From Flavobacteriaceae bacterium (GTDB taxonomy: Bacteria > Bacteroidota > Bacteroidia > Flavobacteriales > Flavobacteriaceae): 37,973 nucleotides of DNA. The position numbers and the translations under genes were made by a program. Below are positions 15,267-23,830 of this stretch, one piece after another. Under the pieces are notes generated by a model. That model was given only the letters and a program-made list of their open reading frames with translations, ran no database searches and was not told the DNA's origin. The stretch's first letter is position 1; each line of letters begins with the position of its first letter. The stretch covers positions 1 to 37,973 of the forward strand of contig JAIUMH010000013.1 in assembly GCA_022565635.1 (NCBI GenBank), read 5' to 3'.

Positions 15267-16439
15267 TTATCTCTTCATTACTAATGCAGAAGCACCACCA
15301 CCACCATTACAAATAGCGGCTGCTCCTATTTTAGCATCATTTTGATGAAGCACATTTAGCAAAGTTATTAATATTCTCACTCCAGAGCATCCTAATGGGT
15401 GTCCTAAAGAAACTGCTCCCCCATTCACATTTACTTGGTCTGAATTTAAACCTAAAAGCTTCATATTAGCTAAGCCTACCACAGAAAAAGCCTCGTTAAA
15501 TTCAAAATAATCTACTTCATCTTGAGTAACACCAGCTTTCTTCAAAGCTAATGGTAAAGCTTTTGCAGGGGCTGTTGTAAACCATTTTGGCTCTTGAGCA
15601 GCATCTGCATAACCTGTAATTGTGGCTAAAACCTCAAGGCCCAATTCATTGGCTTTCTCTTTGCTCATCAAAACCATTGCTCCAGCCCCATCATTAATGG
15701 TTGAAGAATTTGCAGCGGTTGCACTTCCTTCTTTTGAAAACGCTGGTCTTAGTTGTGGTATTTTATCTAGTTTAATGTTTTTATACTCTTCATCTTCACT
15801 TACTACCAAAGGCTCGCCTCTTCTTTGAGGAACCTCCACCGGAACTACTTCATTAGCAAACTTTCCAGATTCCCAAGCTTTTGCTGAACGCTTATAAGAT
15901 TCAATGGCAAATGCATCTTGTTCTTCTCTAGATATTTCATGCTCTGTTGCACATAAATCTGCACAGGTTCCCATAGCTTCATGAGAATAAGCATCTACTA
16001 AACCATCTTTTTGCATACCATCAACCATTTGTGCAGGACCAAATTTTTGTCCTTTTCTTAACGGAAGATAATGAGGAATCATACTCATATTTTCCATACC
16101 ACCGGCTACAACGATTTCGGCATCCCCTAAAGCAATTGCTTGAGCTGCTTGCATAACCGCCTTCATGCCACTGGCACAAACTTTATTAACCGTTGTACAA
16201 GGTACATTTTGATCTATACCTGCTCCAAGTGCTGCTTGTCTAGCTGGAGCTTGACCATTATTGGCCTGTACAACATTTCCCATCAATACCTCATTCACTA
16301 ATTTGGGGTCTAAATTTATTTTATCTAAGGCACCCTTAATTGCTATACTTCCCAATTGGGTTGCAGGTACGGTTGATAAACTTCCTAAAAAACTACCTAT
16401 TGGTGTTCTTGCTGCACTAACTATAACTACTTCTTTCAT
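15267..16439 (-). CDS. Acetyl-CoA C-acetyltransferase (thiolase)
   Basis: A 390-residue thiolase catalysing the reversible condensation of two acetyl-CoA to acetoacetyl-CoA, or the thiolytic last step of beta-oxidation. All three catalytic signatures are present: C88 in NKVCASGMKAV, H347 in SLGHPLGCSG and C377 in ICNGGGGASALV. NEAF (325-328) and the start VVIVSAARTPIGSFLG are typical. No other fatty-acid gene is adjacent, so biosynthetic and degradative roles cannot be separated. The gene lies upstream of the NlpC/P60 gene on the same strand, and a 772-base gap without clear genes separates it from dnaN. Confidence 0.94.
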   Translation of the reverse strand: MKEVVIVSAARTPIGSFLGSLSTVPATQLGSIAIKGALDKINLDPKLVNEVLMGNVVQANNGQAPARQAALGAGIDQNVPCTTVNKVCASGMKAVMQAAQAIALGDAEIVVAGGMENMSMIPHYLPLRKGQKFGPAQMVDGMQKDGLVDAYSHEAMGTCADLCATEHEISREEQDAFAIESYKRSAKAWESGKFANEVVPVEVPQRRGEPLVVSEDEEYKNIKLDKIPQLRPAFSKEGSATAANSSTINDGAGAMVLMSKEKANELGLEVLATITGYADAAQEPKWFTTAPAKALPLALKKAGVTQDEVDYFEFNEAFSVVGLANMKLLGLNSDQVNVNGGAVSLGHPLGCSGVRILITLLNVLHQNDAKIGAAAICNGGGGASALVMKR

Positions 16440-17211
16440 GTGTAATATATTTTATTTATAGGTATAAAATCAATAGGGTTAAGCATTAATTAATGTATTA
16501 AAACAAAATCTTATGAATTTTATACAACTCTTTTTGAATCTGGCGCTAAATTAAGGATTTTGAAGCATTGTAAAAAGAGAATTGGGATTGAATTGTTGAA
16601 CTTTACAACTAACTTTAAAATATCAAACATAAGGTTAAACTATTTTAAACAGATGAAGCTATTTTTAGATTAGAAAGTTGATGAGTGGAATAAAACAGGA
16701 TGTGATTATGATTATCGCATCACTTTCAATCGTATTTTAATAAAACGTTTCTTAAAACCCCTATTTCTGTTTTTGAAATACCTCAGGAAAAAAGTGCAGA
16801 CAAAAATAAAAAAAAGTTGCATTTACAATTGACAAGTATTTTTTATTAAGTTAGAGTTGATTTACTCCATTGATGGATATTTTAACGACTATTCATCTTT
16901 TGAAAACCAATCAGAGCAGACTACAATGTATTTGAAATTTGTTTTTCATGGTAAATCTTTTAAAAACATTAATCCAAAAAATCTTATTGATCAAATGAGT
17001 CTTTCAATAGTTCACAAATTCAAACTTTATAGTAGCTATTGAGCTTGACTTAAAATTAAATGAATAAAAATGAAGGTACAGTAATACAGCGTTTAAGGAA
17101 AATTAAGATTTATAGGTAGATTTGATTTTTTTTCAATAAAAGAGCAAAAAAAACACAATAAATACTTACTTTCGCAAGATATTATTTTGACAAAAATTAA
17201 TAGTTTTACCT
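16440..17211. other. Long intergenic region with decayed reading frames
   Basis: This 772-base AT-rich stretch lies between the divergently oriented thiolase and dnaN genes. It holds no RNA gene or terminator that I can recognise. Two plus-strand coding-like fragments occur: 16653-16849, broken by a stop and a frameshift, and a 61-codon frame at 16857-17043 starting with TTG. Neither resembles a family I know. Near dnaN, TACTTTCG at 17167-17174 is one base from the -7 consensus and is the most plausible dnaN promoter element, about 38 bases before the ATG. Confidence 0.5.
16653..16849 (+). pseudogene. Possible decayed gene of unknown function
   Basis: An ATG at 16653 opens MKLFLD, then a TAG (16671-16673). 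The frame then stays open with coding-like composition (DEWNKTGCDYDYRITFNRIL, then IKRFLKP) until about 16760. A change of frame there gives ISVFEIPQEKSADKNKKK up to TAA at 16847-16849. The continuity of sense across one stop and one shift suggests a degraded gene. In AT-rich DNA this can also arise by chance, and I recognise no homologue. Confidence 0.25.
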
Positions 17212-18330
17212 ATGAAATTTATAGTATCAAGTACAGAAATGTTGAAAAAACTCCAGATATTAGGAGGTGTAATCAACAATAATAACGCCATGCCAATTTT
17301 AGATCATTTCTTGTTAGATTTGAATGAAAATGAGTTACAAGTTACAGCTTCAGACTTAGAAACCAACATGTCTGCTAAAATTCCTGTTGAATCTAATGAC
17401 AAAGGTGAAATTGCAGTTCAAGCAAAACTTCTGCTAAACATTTTAAAAGAATTTCCTGAACAACCACTCACCTTTTTGGTGATGGACAACCAAACTATTG
17501 AAATTAGTTCTGACTTTGGTAAATACGCATTGGCTTATTCTAGTGCGGAAGATTTTCCTAAAGTAGTTGAAGTTGAGGAACCAAGCAGTACTGTAATTCA
17601 AGCCGATATTCTTGCAACTGCTATTAATAAAACCATATTTGCTACAGGTAATGATGATATGAGGCCTGTAATGAACGGTATCTTTTTTGAATTTGCTACC
17701 GATGAAATTAAATTTGTAGGTACCGATGCGCATAAATTGGTAAAGTATGGCAGAACAGATCTCTCTGCTTCAGAAGACGCTCAATTTATAATGCCCAAAA
17801 AACCGCTTAACTTGTTAAAGAACATTTTAGCAGGAGAAGAAGATGAAGTTCTTATTGAATACAATGATACCAACGCTAGATTTAGTTTTGAAAACTTTGA
17901 TTTAGTTTGTAGATTAATTGATGGTAAATATCCTAACTATGAGGCCGTAATTCCAAAAGAAAATCCAAATGTCTTGGTAATAGACCGCATGCAGTTTTTA
18001 AATTCGGTAAGAAGAGTTTCAATTTTCTCCAATAAAACTACGCACCAAATTAGAATGAAAATTGCCGGCACTGAACTTAAAATTTCTGCAGAAGATATAG
18101 ATTACTCCAACAAAGCAGAAGAAAGGTTAGTTTGTGATTATCGTGGTGATGATATGGAAATTGGTTTTAATTCAAAGTTTTTATTGGAAATGTTAAACAA
18201 CTTAAATTCTGATGAAATTCAATTGGCCATGAGTTTACCTAACAGAGCCGGAATTTTAACCCCTATTGATGGACTTGATGAAGGTGAAAAAGTGACCATG
18301 CTTGTAATGCCTGTTATGTTAGGAAGATAA
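17212..18330 (+). CDS. dnaN: DNA polymerase III sliding clamp (beta subunit)
   Basis: The 372-residue beta clamp is a ring-forming homodimer that tethers DNA polymerase III and other clamp-binding proteins to DNA. The three repeated domains are each about 120 residues. Marks include MPILDHFLLDL and VTASDLETNM in domain I, NDDMRPVMNGIFFE with VGTDAHKLVKYGR in domain II, and LLEMLNNLNSDEIQL and the C-terminal PVMLGR in domain III, which end the hydrophobic cleft that binds clamp partners. It stands alone without dnaA or recF, as is usual in Bacteroidota. A terminator follows its stop. Confidence 0.97.
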   Translation: MKFIVSSTEMLKKLQILGGVINNNNAMPILDHFLLDLNENELQVTASDLETNMSAKIPVESNDKGEIAVQAKLLLNILKEFPEQPLTFLVMDNQTIEISSDFGKYALAYSSAEDFPKVVEVEEPSSTVIQADILATAINKTIFATGNDDMRPVMNGIFFEFATDEIKFVGTDAHKLVKYGRTDLSASEDAQFIMPKKPLNLLKNILAGEEDEVLIEYNDTNARFSFENFDLVCRLIDGKYPNYEAVIPKENPNVLVIDRMQFLNSVRRVSIFSNKTTHQIRMKIAGTELKISAEDIDYSNKAEERLVCDYRGDDMEIGFNSKFLLEMLNNLNSDEIQLAMSLPNRAGILTPIDGLDEGEKVTMLVMPVMLGR

Positions 18331-18365
18331 GGCTTATACCATTTAAAAATAAAATTAATTATATC

Positions 18366-18402
18366 AAAAACCCCCAACTTTATAAGTTGAGGGTTTTTAT
18401 TT
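18366..18402. terminator. Bidirectional terminator between dnaN and tsaC
   Basis: The arms AAAAACCCCCAACTT (18366-18380) and AAGTTGAGGGTTTTT (18384-18398) pair over 15 positions with one C-A mismatch around a three-base loop. The flanking A-run and T-run allow function in both directions, serving dnaN on plus and the convergent gene on minus. Confidence 0.8.
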
Positions 18403-18433
18403 TATAATCAATTAAATTCTTCAAGTTTTTCAA

Positions 18434-19051
18434 TTAAATTTCTGTACTTCCTTTCCCTTCCCTAATCAAAACAGGCTCATCACCTGTTAAATCTATAATT
18501 GTTGAAGCTATGTTACCTCCAAAACCTCCATCAACAACCACGTCAACAAGCTTATCCCATTTTTCCTTAATAAGTTCTGGGTCTGTAGTGTATTCAATTA
18601 CTTCATCTTCGTCTTTAATTGAGGTGGAAATAATTGGGTTTCCTAGTTCAGCAACAATAGCCTGCGCAATAGAGTTGTCTGGAACACGAATTCCTACTGT
18701 TTTCTTTTTCTTAAAAACCGAAGGCAAATTGTTATTTCCAGGAAGAATAAAAGTGTAAGGTCCTGGTAAGTTTCTTTTAAGTATTTTGAACGTGCTAGCA
18801 TTAATCTGTGCAACGTATTCAGATAAATTACTTAAATCTTCACAGATAAAAGAAAAATTTGCCTTTTCTAATTTAATACCTTTAATTCTAGCTACTTTTT
18901 CTAATGCAGTTGAGTTTTTTATATCACAACCTAAACCATACACCGTATCTGTGGGATAGATAATCAAACCTCCATTCCTCAATACTTTTACTATTTTTTT
19001 AATTTCCTTCTCAGAAGGATTTTCTTCGTAAATTTTAATAATTTCTGCCAT
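18434..19051 (-). CDS. L-threonylcarbamoyladenylate synthase (TsaC/Sua5/YrdC family)
   Basis: This 205-residue enzyme makes threonylcarbamoyl-AMP from threonine, bicarbonate and ATP, the first step of the t6A37 modification of tRNAs reading ANN codons. YrdC-domain marks are GGLIIYPTDTVYGLGCD near residue 30, ARIKGIKLEKANFSFIC for ATP and threonine binding, LPGPYTFILPG, GIRVPDN and NPIISTSI. The Sua5 C-terminal domain is absent, so it is the short TsaC type. The modified base is the substrate of MtaB, encoded at 31384-32712. The gene is convergent with dnaN and separated from it by the shared terminator. Confidence 0.92.
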   Translation of the reverse strand: MAEIIKIYEENPSEKEIKKIVKVLRNGGLIIYPTDTVYGLGCDIKNSTALEKVARIKGIKLEKANFSFICEDLSNLSEYVAQINASTFKILKRNLPGPYTFILPGNNNLPSVFKKKKTVGIRVPDNSIAQAIVAELGNPIISTSIKDEDEVIEYTTDPELIKEKWDKLVDVVVDGGFGGNIASTIIDLTGDEPVLIREGKGSTEI

Positions 19052-19226
19052 AAGTTTAAGATTATAAAAGCACCAATTTACAAAATTAATAATTCATGTG
19101 CATCTATTTAAAACACTTTTGACAAAGTGAGGATCTATTGAAATCAAAGATTAATTAAATAGAGTCATAATTTTCATTTTTTGAATACAATTAGCAAAAA
19201 ACATCACAAAGAAATCAAATCTATTC

Positions 19227-19256
19227 TTGTTTATTCAATTGGATTTTTTACTTTTA
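19227..19256 (+). promoter_or_regulatory. Promoter candidate for the secreted unknown protein
   Basis: TTG at 19227-19229 and TACTTTTA at 19249-19256 are spaced by 19 bases, the preferred flavobacterial spacing; the last base differs from TAnnTTTG. The ATG at 19276 is 19 bases beyond the element. Confidence 0.4.
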
Positions 19257-19275
19257 AATCAAAATATTTCAACTT

Positions 19276-19830
19276 ATGAAAAATAAATTCATACTTATTA
19301 TAGGTATCCTTTTTTTTATTTTCAACCTTCAAAAGGTTACTGCTCAAACCAAACTATTTCAGTCTTTAAACGAAGGAATGAAAAAATCTGAATTTGAAAA
19401 AGAAATTAAAGAAAATGCTTTAAAATACAATCAGATTAATTTTGGTAAAGATGTTGTCTGGGAAATTGATAGCGAATTTTGCGTGTTTGAAGATGAGAAA
19501 TTAAAAGTTGTTGTTATGAAACCAGCTGGTAATAAAAATGGAATCAATTACATAAAAACTGTAAATCATCTAAAAACCAGCAAGGAATATTTAATACAAA
19601 GATCATATAAAGTACTCAATGAACATGAACTTTGGTATAGTCCACAGCGATTTGTAGACGAAAAATATCCCTATGCTATTTTATTTGAAGGCCCTCAACA
19701 AGAAGTTGTTGTCAAAATAAATACAGAACGTTTTAAAGGAAATTATATGCCAAGCATAAGTATTACTTCTATAAAAAACAAAAACCTATTTGAAAAGAAA
19801 GAAGAAATTTATTCTGAAAGTGGCTTTTAA
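19276..19830 (+). CDS. Secreted protein of unknown function
   Basis: A 184-residue protein that I do not recognise. It has a clear Sec signal peptide (residues 1-23, IGILFFIFNLQKVTA before QTKLF). The mature part is lysine- and glutamate-rich with no cysteine pair, repeat or metal motif, and FQSLNEGMKKSEFEKEIKEN looks like an amphipathic helix. It is flanked by the divergent tsaC gene and, 80 bases downstream, by dapD, which appears to have its own promoter element. It is probably a single-gene unit acting in the periplasm or outside. No function can be proposed. Confidence 0.65.
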   Translation: MKNKFILIIGILFFIFNLQKVTAQTKLFQSLNEGMKKSEFEKEIKENALKYNQINFGKDVVWEIDSEFCVFEDEKLKVVVMKPAGNKNGINYIKTVNHLKTSKEYLIQRSYKVLNEHELWYSPQRFVDEKYPYAILFEGPQQEVVVKINTERFKGNYMPSISITSIKNKNLFEKKEEIYSESGF

Positions 19831-19887
19831 ACAACTTAATTAAATAAATTCCAATAAATATTTAAGAACATAAAATTTTGATTCTTT

Positions 19888-19895
19888 TATATTTG
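19888..19895 (+). promoter_or_regulatory. -7 promoter element for dapD
   Basis: TATATTTG matches TAnnTTTG exactly. A start site near 19902 would exclude the upstream TTG at 19878 and leave a short leader before ATG 19911. No TTG -33 element is found at the expected distance. Confidence 0.4.
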
Positions 19896-19910
19896 CCCAA
19901 AAAACAAAAA

Positions 19911-20726
19911 ATGCAAGAACTTAAACAACGTATATTAGAAGCTTGGGATAACCGAGAACTATTAAGTCAGACCAATACAATAAATTCAATTAGAAAAGCC
20001 ATTGAACTCCTTGACCAAGGAAAATTGAGGTGTGCAGAACCTACACAAAACGGTTGGCAAGTTAATGAATGGGTTAAAAAAGCAGTGGTATTGTACTTTC
20101 CTATTCAAAAAATGGAAACCATGGAAGCCGGTATTTTTGAATACCATGATAAAATGCCTTTAAAAAGAGGCTACAAAGAACGCGGAATACGGGTTGTTCC
20201 TAATGCGGTTGCACGCCATGGAGCCTATATTTCTTCCGGTGTGATTATGATGCCTAGTTACGTAAATATTGGTGCTTACGTAGATGAAGGTAGCATGGTT
20301 GATACTTGGGCTACCGTTGGTAGTTGTGCTCAAATTGGTAAAAATGTTCATCTTTCTGGAGGTGTAGGTATTGGTGGTGTTTTAGAACCCCTGCAAGCTT
20401 CTCCTGTTATTATTGAAGACAATGCCTTTTTAGGATCTAGAAGTATTGTTGTTGAAGGAGTTCGCGTAGAGAAGGAAGCTGTGTTGGGAGCCAACGTTGT
20501 TTTAACTGCTTCTACAAAAATTATAGATGTTACCAGGCCAGAACCTAAAGAAATGAAAGGTGTTGTTCCAGCTCGTTCAGTAGTTATTCCTGGTAGCTAT
20601 ACCAAAAAATTTCCTGCTGGTGAGTACAACGTACCGTGCGCCTTAATTATTGGAAAGCGTAAAGAAAGTACCAACAAAAAAACATCCTTAAACGACGCCT
20701 TACGCACCTATGATGTTGCCGTTTAA
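19911..20726 (+). CDS. dapD: Tetrahydrodipicolinate N-succinyltransferase
   Basis: This 271-residue enzyme transfers succinyl from succinyl-CoA to tetrahydrodipicolinate in the diaminopimelate/lysine pathway, which feeds peptidoglycan synthesis. An N-terminal helical domain (residues 1-95, LRCAEPTQNGWQVNEWVKKA) leads into a left-handed beta-helix of hexapeptide repeats: GAYVDEGSMVDTWATVGSCA, IGKNVHLSGGVGIGG and NAFLGSRSIVVEGV. The active enzyme is a trimer. I choose ATG 19911 over the in-frame TTG 33 bases upstream, because a TATATTTG promoter element lies between them and family members begin at MQELKQRI-like sequence. Length and motifs are normal. Confidence 0.95.
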   Translation: MQELKQRILEAWDNRELLSQTNTINSIRKAIELLDQGKLRCAEPTQNGWQVNEWVKKAVVLYFPIQKMETMEAGIFEYHDKMPLKRGYKERGIRVVPNAVARHGAYISSGVIMMPSYVNIGAYVDEGSMVDTWATVGSCAQIGKNVHLSGGVGIGGVLEPLQASPVIIEDNAFLGSRSIVVEGVRVEKEAVLGANVVLTASTKIIDVTRPEPKEMKGVVPARSVVIPGSYTKKFPAGEYNVPCALIIGKRKESTNKKTSLNDALRTYDVAV

Positions 20727-20752
20727 TAGGTGATTAAAATATTTTTGAATAG

Positions 20753-20823
20753 AAAAGTCTCAAATTAGCAAGCAAGTCAGGATTATGTTATAATTTTGGC
20801 GCTTGTATTTTGAGACTTTTTTT
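20753..20823 (+). other. Long inverted repeat with T-run before the ligase gene
   Basis: AAAAGTCTCAAA (20753-20764) and TTTGAGACTTTT (20809-20820) are perfect 12-base complements 44 bases apart, followed by T-run 20817-20823 that runs into ATG 20824. A nested CAAGC/GCTTG pairing is possible. TAATTTTG at 20791-20798, a perfect -7 element, sits in the loop. It could be a read-through terminator for dapD, a leader-like element, or simply two flanking operator arms around the promoter. Confidence 0.4.
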
Positions 20824-22038
20824 ATGAATTTAATATCCCGCTTAAAAGAAAATAATTTTCGTGAACTCATCTCTTTTGAGTCCTTTTTTACACTTCTAAT
20901 TTTCACATTTCCTTTTGCTAATGCTTTCATGTACCCTTTTTTGGTCTTAAGTTTTATTTTTTTTCTTATTGAAAAGAGATACAAAGAAGTGGACTTTAAG
21001 CACAACACCCCTCTTCTTATTTATATAGCGTTTGTTTTGTTTTTATACATACAAGGTATAATCAACCAAACGCTGTTGGAAGACTTTAGGTTAAACAGCA
21101 AACTATTCATCATCTTTTTTCTGTTTTTATTCACCACTACCTACAAATGGAAGGATAAGAATTTGATTGGAGAAAAAGCTTTTATTTACGGCGTTACCAC
21201 AGGAATAATCATTTCTATATTTAGAATTACAAAACATTGGTTTTTGTATAATGAAGTACCGCTTAGTTTAGGGTCTTTGGTAAACGATTTATTAATTGTG
21301 AATAGACCCTATTTAGGAATATTTATTGCAACTAGCTTATTTATTCAATTAAAAAATATAAGTAACTCGGTTTGGTCTAAAAACCATTATTATTTAGTTG
21401 TCTTTCAGCTTGCATTCTTGATTTTTATATCGGCAAGATTGGCCGTTGCATTAAGTATTATTATACTGGTTGCACATTTTGTTTATCAATTAAAAAATCA
21501 AAAAAAGAAATTAATTTGGTTATTTATTGGATTCGCTTTTCTGCTTTCTGCACTTGTGTTTAATCCTATTATGCAAAAAAGATTTAAAGTTGAAGAAGGC
21601 TTTAAAGTAGATGTTGAAAGGGTTTTAGATCATGAGCCACGTTATGTAATTTACTCCTGCGCATTACGTTTTTTAAATGAAGGCATCCCCTTTTTTGGAT
21701 TTTCAGGAAACACAGAACTTCAGACAAAATTAAATCAATGTTATGAAGCATCTATAGAGAAGAAAAAAAAGAGAGACTATTACCTAACTGCACAATTTCA
21801 CACACACAATGCCTTTTTAAACTTTACTTTTTTAGGAGGCTGGTTAGCTTTATTTTTATTTATACTGTTGTTATTTTATCCTATAACTAACTCTAAATTC
21901 TCAATGGCTTCTAAGTGTATGATTGGCATCCTGATTAGCTTCCTCATGTTTGAAAATGTTTTGTACACCAACCATGGCTCAATGTTTTTTGGTATTTTAT
22001 TTATGTACTTTTTTAAAAATGAAAAATCAACTCAATAA
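20824..22038 (+). CDS. O-antigen ligase / Wzy-like membrane protein
   Basis: A 404-residue polytopic inner-membrane protein of the O-antigen ligase/polymerase superfamily, with 10-12 hydrophobic segments. The long periplasmic loop between residues about 245 and 320 holds the family-type pattern: a conserved Arg (EPRYVIYSCALRFLNEG), PFFGFSGNTELQ, and QFHTHNAFLNFTFLGG with the conserved His-Asn near helix 10. Family members join or polymerise glycan units on undecaprenyl carriers. I use ATG 20824; an upstream TTG (20803) would lie at or before the transcription start implied by TAATTTTG. It is well separated from the flippase and glycosyltransferase, so a shared pathway is only inferred. It ends 5 bases from the convergent bshC stop. 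Confidence 0.8.
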   Translation: MNLISRLKENNFRELISFESFFTLLIFTFPFANAFMYPFLVLSFIFFLIEKRYKEVDFKHNTPLLIYIAFVLFLYIQGIINQTLLEDFRLNSKLFIIFFLFLFTTTYKWKDKNLIGEKAFIYGVTTGIIISIFRITKHWFLYNEVPLSLGSLVNDLLIVNRPYLGIFIATSLFIQLKNISNSVWSKNHYYLVVFQLAFLIFISARLAVALSIIILVAHFVYQLKNQKKKLIWLFIGFAFLLSALVFNPIMQKRFKVEEGFKVDVERVLDHEPRYVIYSCALRFLNEGIPFFGFSGNTELQTKLNQCYEASIEKKKKRDYYLTAQFHTHNAFLNFTFLGGWLALFLFILLLFYPITNSKFSMASKCMIGILISFLMFENVLYTNHGSMFFGILFMYFFKNEKSTQ

Positions 22039-22043
22039 GCGCT

Positions 22044-23639
22044 TTAATCATATTGAATTAAATCAAATTTTAACTCCAAAGGTCTTAATTTAGACAAAAG
22101 TAAGTTAATCAACTCTCCCTTACTTTCAACAAAATAAAAACTGAAATTATCGTGTCTCTCTTGCAATAAGTAATTAGGAAACAAGCTTAGTTGTAGTTTT
22201 GTAGCTCTCTTTAAAAAATCCTCGTGTTTTCTTTTTTGTGCTTTGAGTAAGCGCTTTTCTAAATGCTCTAATCCATTTTTTTGTTTTTGCTCTTGAGCGG
22301 CTACGGCTCCTTTAAAAGAGGCATCGGTTTGAGTGGCCACTTGATAAAGTTCTTCAAATTGTTTTGCCAAAAATTTCTTTTGATCAGAAAAATCAATGTC
22401 AATAGATGAGATTTGATGAGTAATTTTTTCTTTAAAACTTACTTCATCTAAAAACAAATCCTCTAAATTTAAATTAAGCTTTTTAATTTTCTTAGCCTGT
22501 ATTTTACTGTAAAGCAAAGCGGAGTTTCTGAGTAATAGTATGGGAAACTCTACTTTAGAAGATTGAAAATAATCTTTTAATTGAAACCAATAGGCCAATT
22601 CTCCACCGCCTCCAATATAGCAAAGGTTAGGCAAAATAACTTCTTGGTATAAAGGTCTTAAAATAACATTTGGTGAGAATCGTTCTGGATAATTTTGCAA
22701 TTCAGTTTTCATTTCCTCTTTCGAAAATCGAATTGAAGTACCTACCACTAAAAACTTGTTTTCTTCAAAAATAATACGCTCTCTTAATCCGTCTTTTAAA
22801 TAAAACAAGTTGATATTTCTAGGATTAACCTGCGTAGGGTAACCTTGTTTATGTAGTTGAGTAGAAGTTTGATGGACTTTATTTTCAGCTAAATTAGCAA
22901 ATAAGTCCTTTTCAAAATAAGAGATAGCTTGTCTTTTTAATTCTGGTTGATCGGCATCAATAATCAATAAACCTTCACTAGCAAAAAGCTCATTTACTAA
23001 ATAAAAAGTAGCTTCTGCTAAAGTTTCATGGTATTTATAAGACTTGATAAAAATGCTCTTCAGCTTCATAGCTGGCTCGCTATTTCCTAGTTTTTCACAA
23101 AAATCATCAACTAGTTGGTGCATTGATTTGGTTTTCATTCTTCCAACAGCTCCTTCTTCCTTTTGCTCCCAAATCATTTTCTGCTTTTTATGATGAAAAA
23201 AAGAAATTTCGTCAAAATCATGATCTTCAGTAGCCATCCAATACACAGGCACAAAATTAAACGTTGGATAAGCTTGCTTTAACTCTTTACACAGATTTAT
23301 GGTAGAAACAATTTTGTAAAGAAAATAAAGCGGTCCAGTAAAAATATTTAATTGATGCCCGGTTGTAACGGTAAATGTATCAGCGTCAAGCAAGGATGAA
23401 ATTTGACCTTCAACCACAGCATCTGTACTTACCAATTGGTATTGCTTTTTAAAATACGTATGCAAAATTTCCCTTTTTGATTTTGTGAATTGTGACTTTT
23501 TATTCTTGATTTGTTTTCCAAAATTTTCTATGGTTGGAAAATGAGAGTAAAATGACTCAAGTTTTGGATTTTGATCTAAGTAGTCTAAAATCAATTCAGA
23601 AAAAAATCCTGTTTTACAATAAGGTAGGTCTTCTTGCAT
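22044..23639 (-). CDS. bshC: Bacillithiol synthase, cysteine-adding enzyme
   Basis: This 531-residue cytosolic enzyme adds L-cysteine to glucosaminyl-malate in the last step of bacillithiol synthesis, the low-molecular-weight thiol of Firmicutes and many Bacteroidota. Recognisable marks are TVTTGHQLNIFTGPLYFLYK (near residue 92), FVPVYWMATEDHDFDEISFF (near 135), GEPAM-like NSEPAMKL, YIGGGGELAYWFQLKDYF (near 345) and the C-terminal coiled coil (residues 400-480). The CoaD-like Rossmann core is intact and length is normal. A single gene; bshA and bshB must lie elsewhere. TATATTTG on the minus strand at 23663-23656 may be its -7 element. Confidence 0.94.
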   Translation of the reverse strand: MQEDLPYCKTGFFSELILDYLDQNPKLESFYSHFPTIENFGKQIKNKKSQFTKSKREILHTYFKKQYQLVSTDAVVEGQISSLLDADTFTVTTGHQLNIFTGPLYFLYKIVSTINLCKELKQAYPTFNFVPVYWMATEDHDFDEISFFHHKKQKMIWEQKEEGAVGRMKTKSMHQLVDDFCEKLGNSEPAMKLKSIFIKSYKYHETLAEATFYLVNELFASEGLLIIDADQPELKRQAISYFEKDLFANLAENKVHQTSTQLHKQGYPTQVNPRNINLFYLKDGLRERIIFEENKFLVVGTSIRFSKEEMKTELQNYPERFSPNVILRPLYQEVILPNLCYIGGGGELAYWFQLKDYFQSSKVEFPILLLRNSALLYSKIQAKKIKKLNLNLEDLFLDEVSFKEKITHQISSIDIDFSDQKKFLAKQFEELYQVATQTDASFKGAVAAQEQKQKNGLEHLEKRLLKAQKRKHEDFLKRATKLQLSLFPNYLLQERHDNFSFYFVESKGELINLLLSKLRPLELKFDLIQYD

Positions 23640-23830
23640 TCAAATATATTTTAAACAAATATAAACCGAGTTATGATTTTGCTTTTTAAATTTTAGTTAA
23701 ACTCTAAAAATTACTCAAAACCTAAAAGCCTATTGATCTATACGATTTTAATCCATTTTTAATCTCTTGTTAGCTAATAATTTCTGTTTCAATGGGCAAA
23801 AATTGTATCTTAGCTTATTAAATTTTGACT

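Noticed and set aside
16857-17043. A real small gene of 61 codons with a TTG start
   Set aside because: No recognisable domain, promoter or ribosome-binding signal, and the DNA around it is decayed; kept only as part of the gap description.
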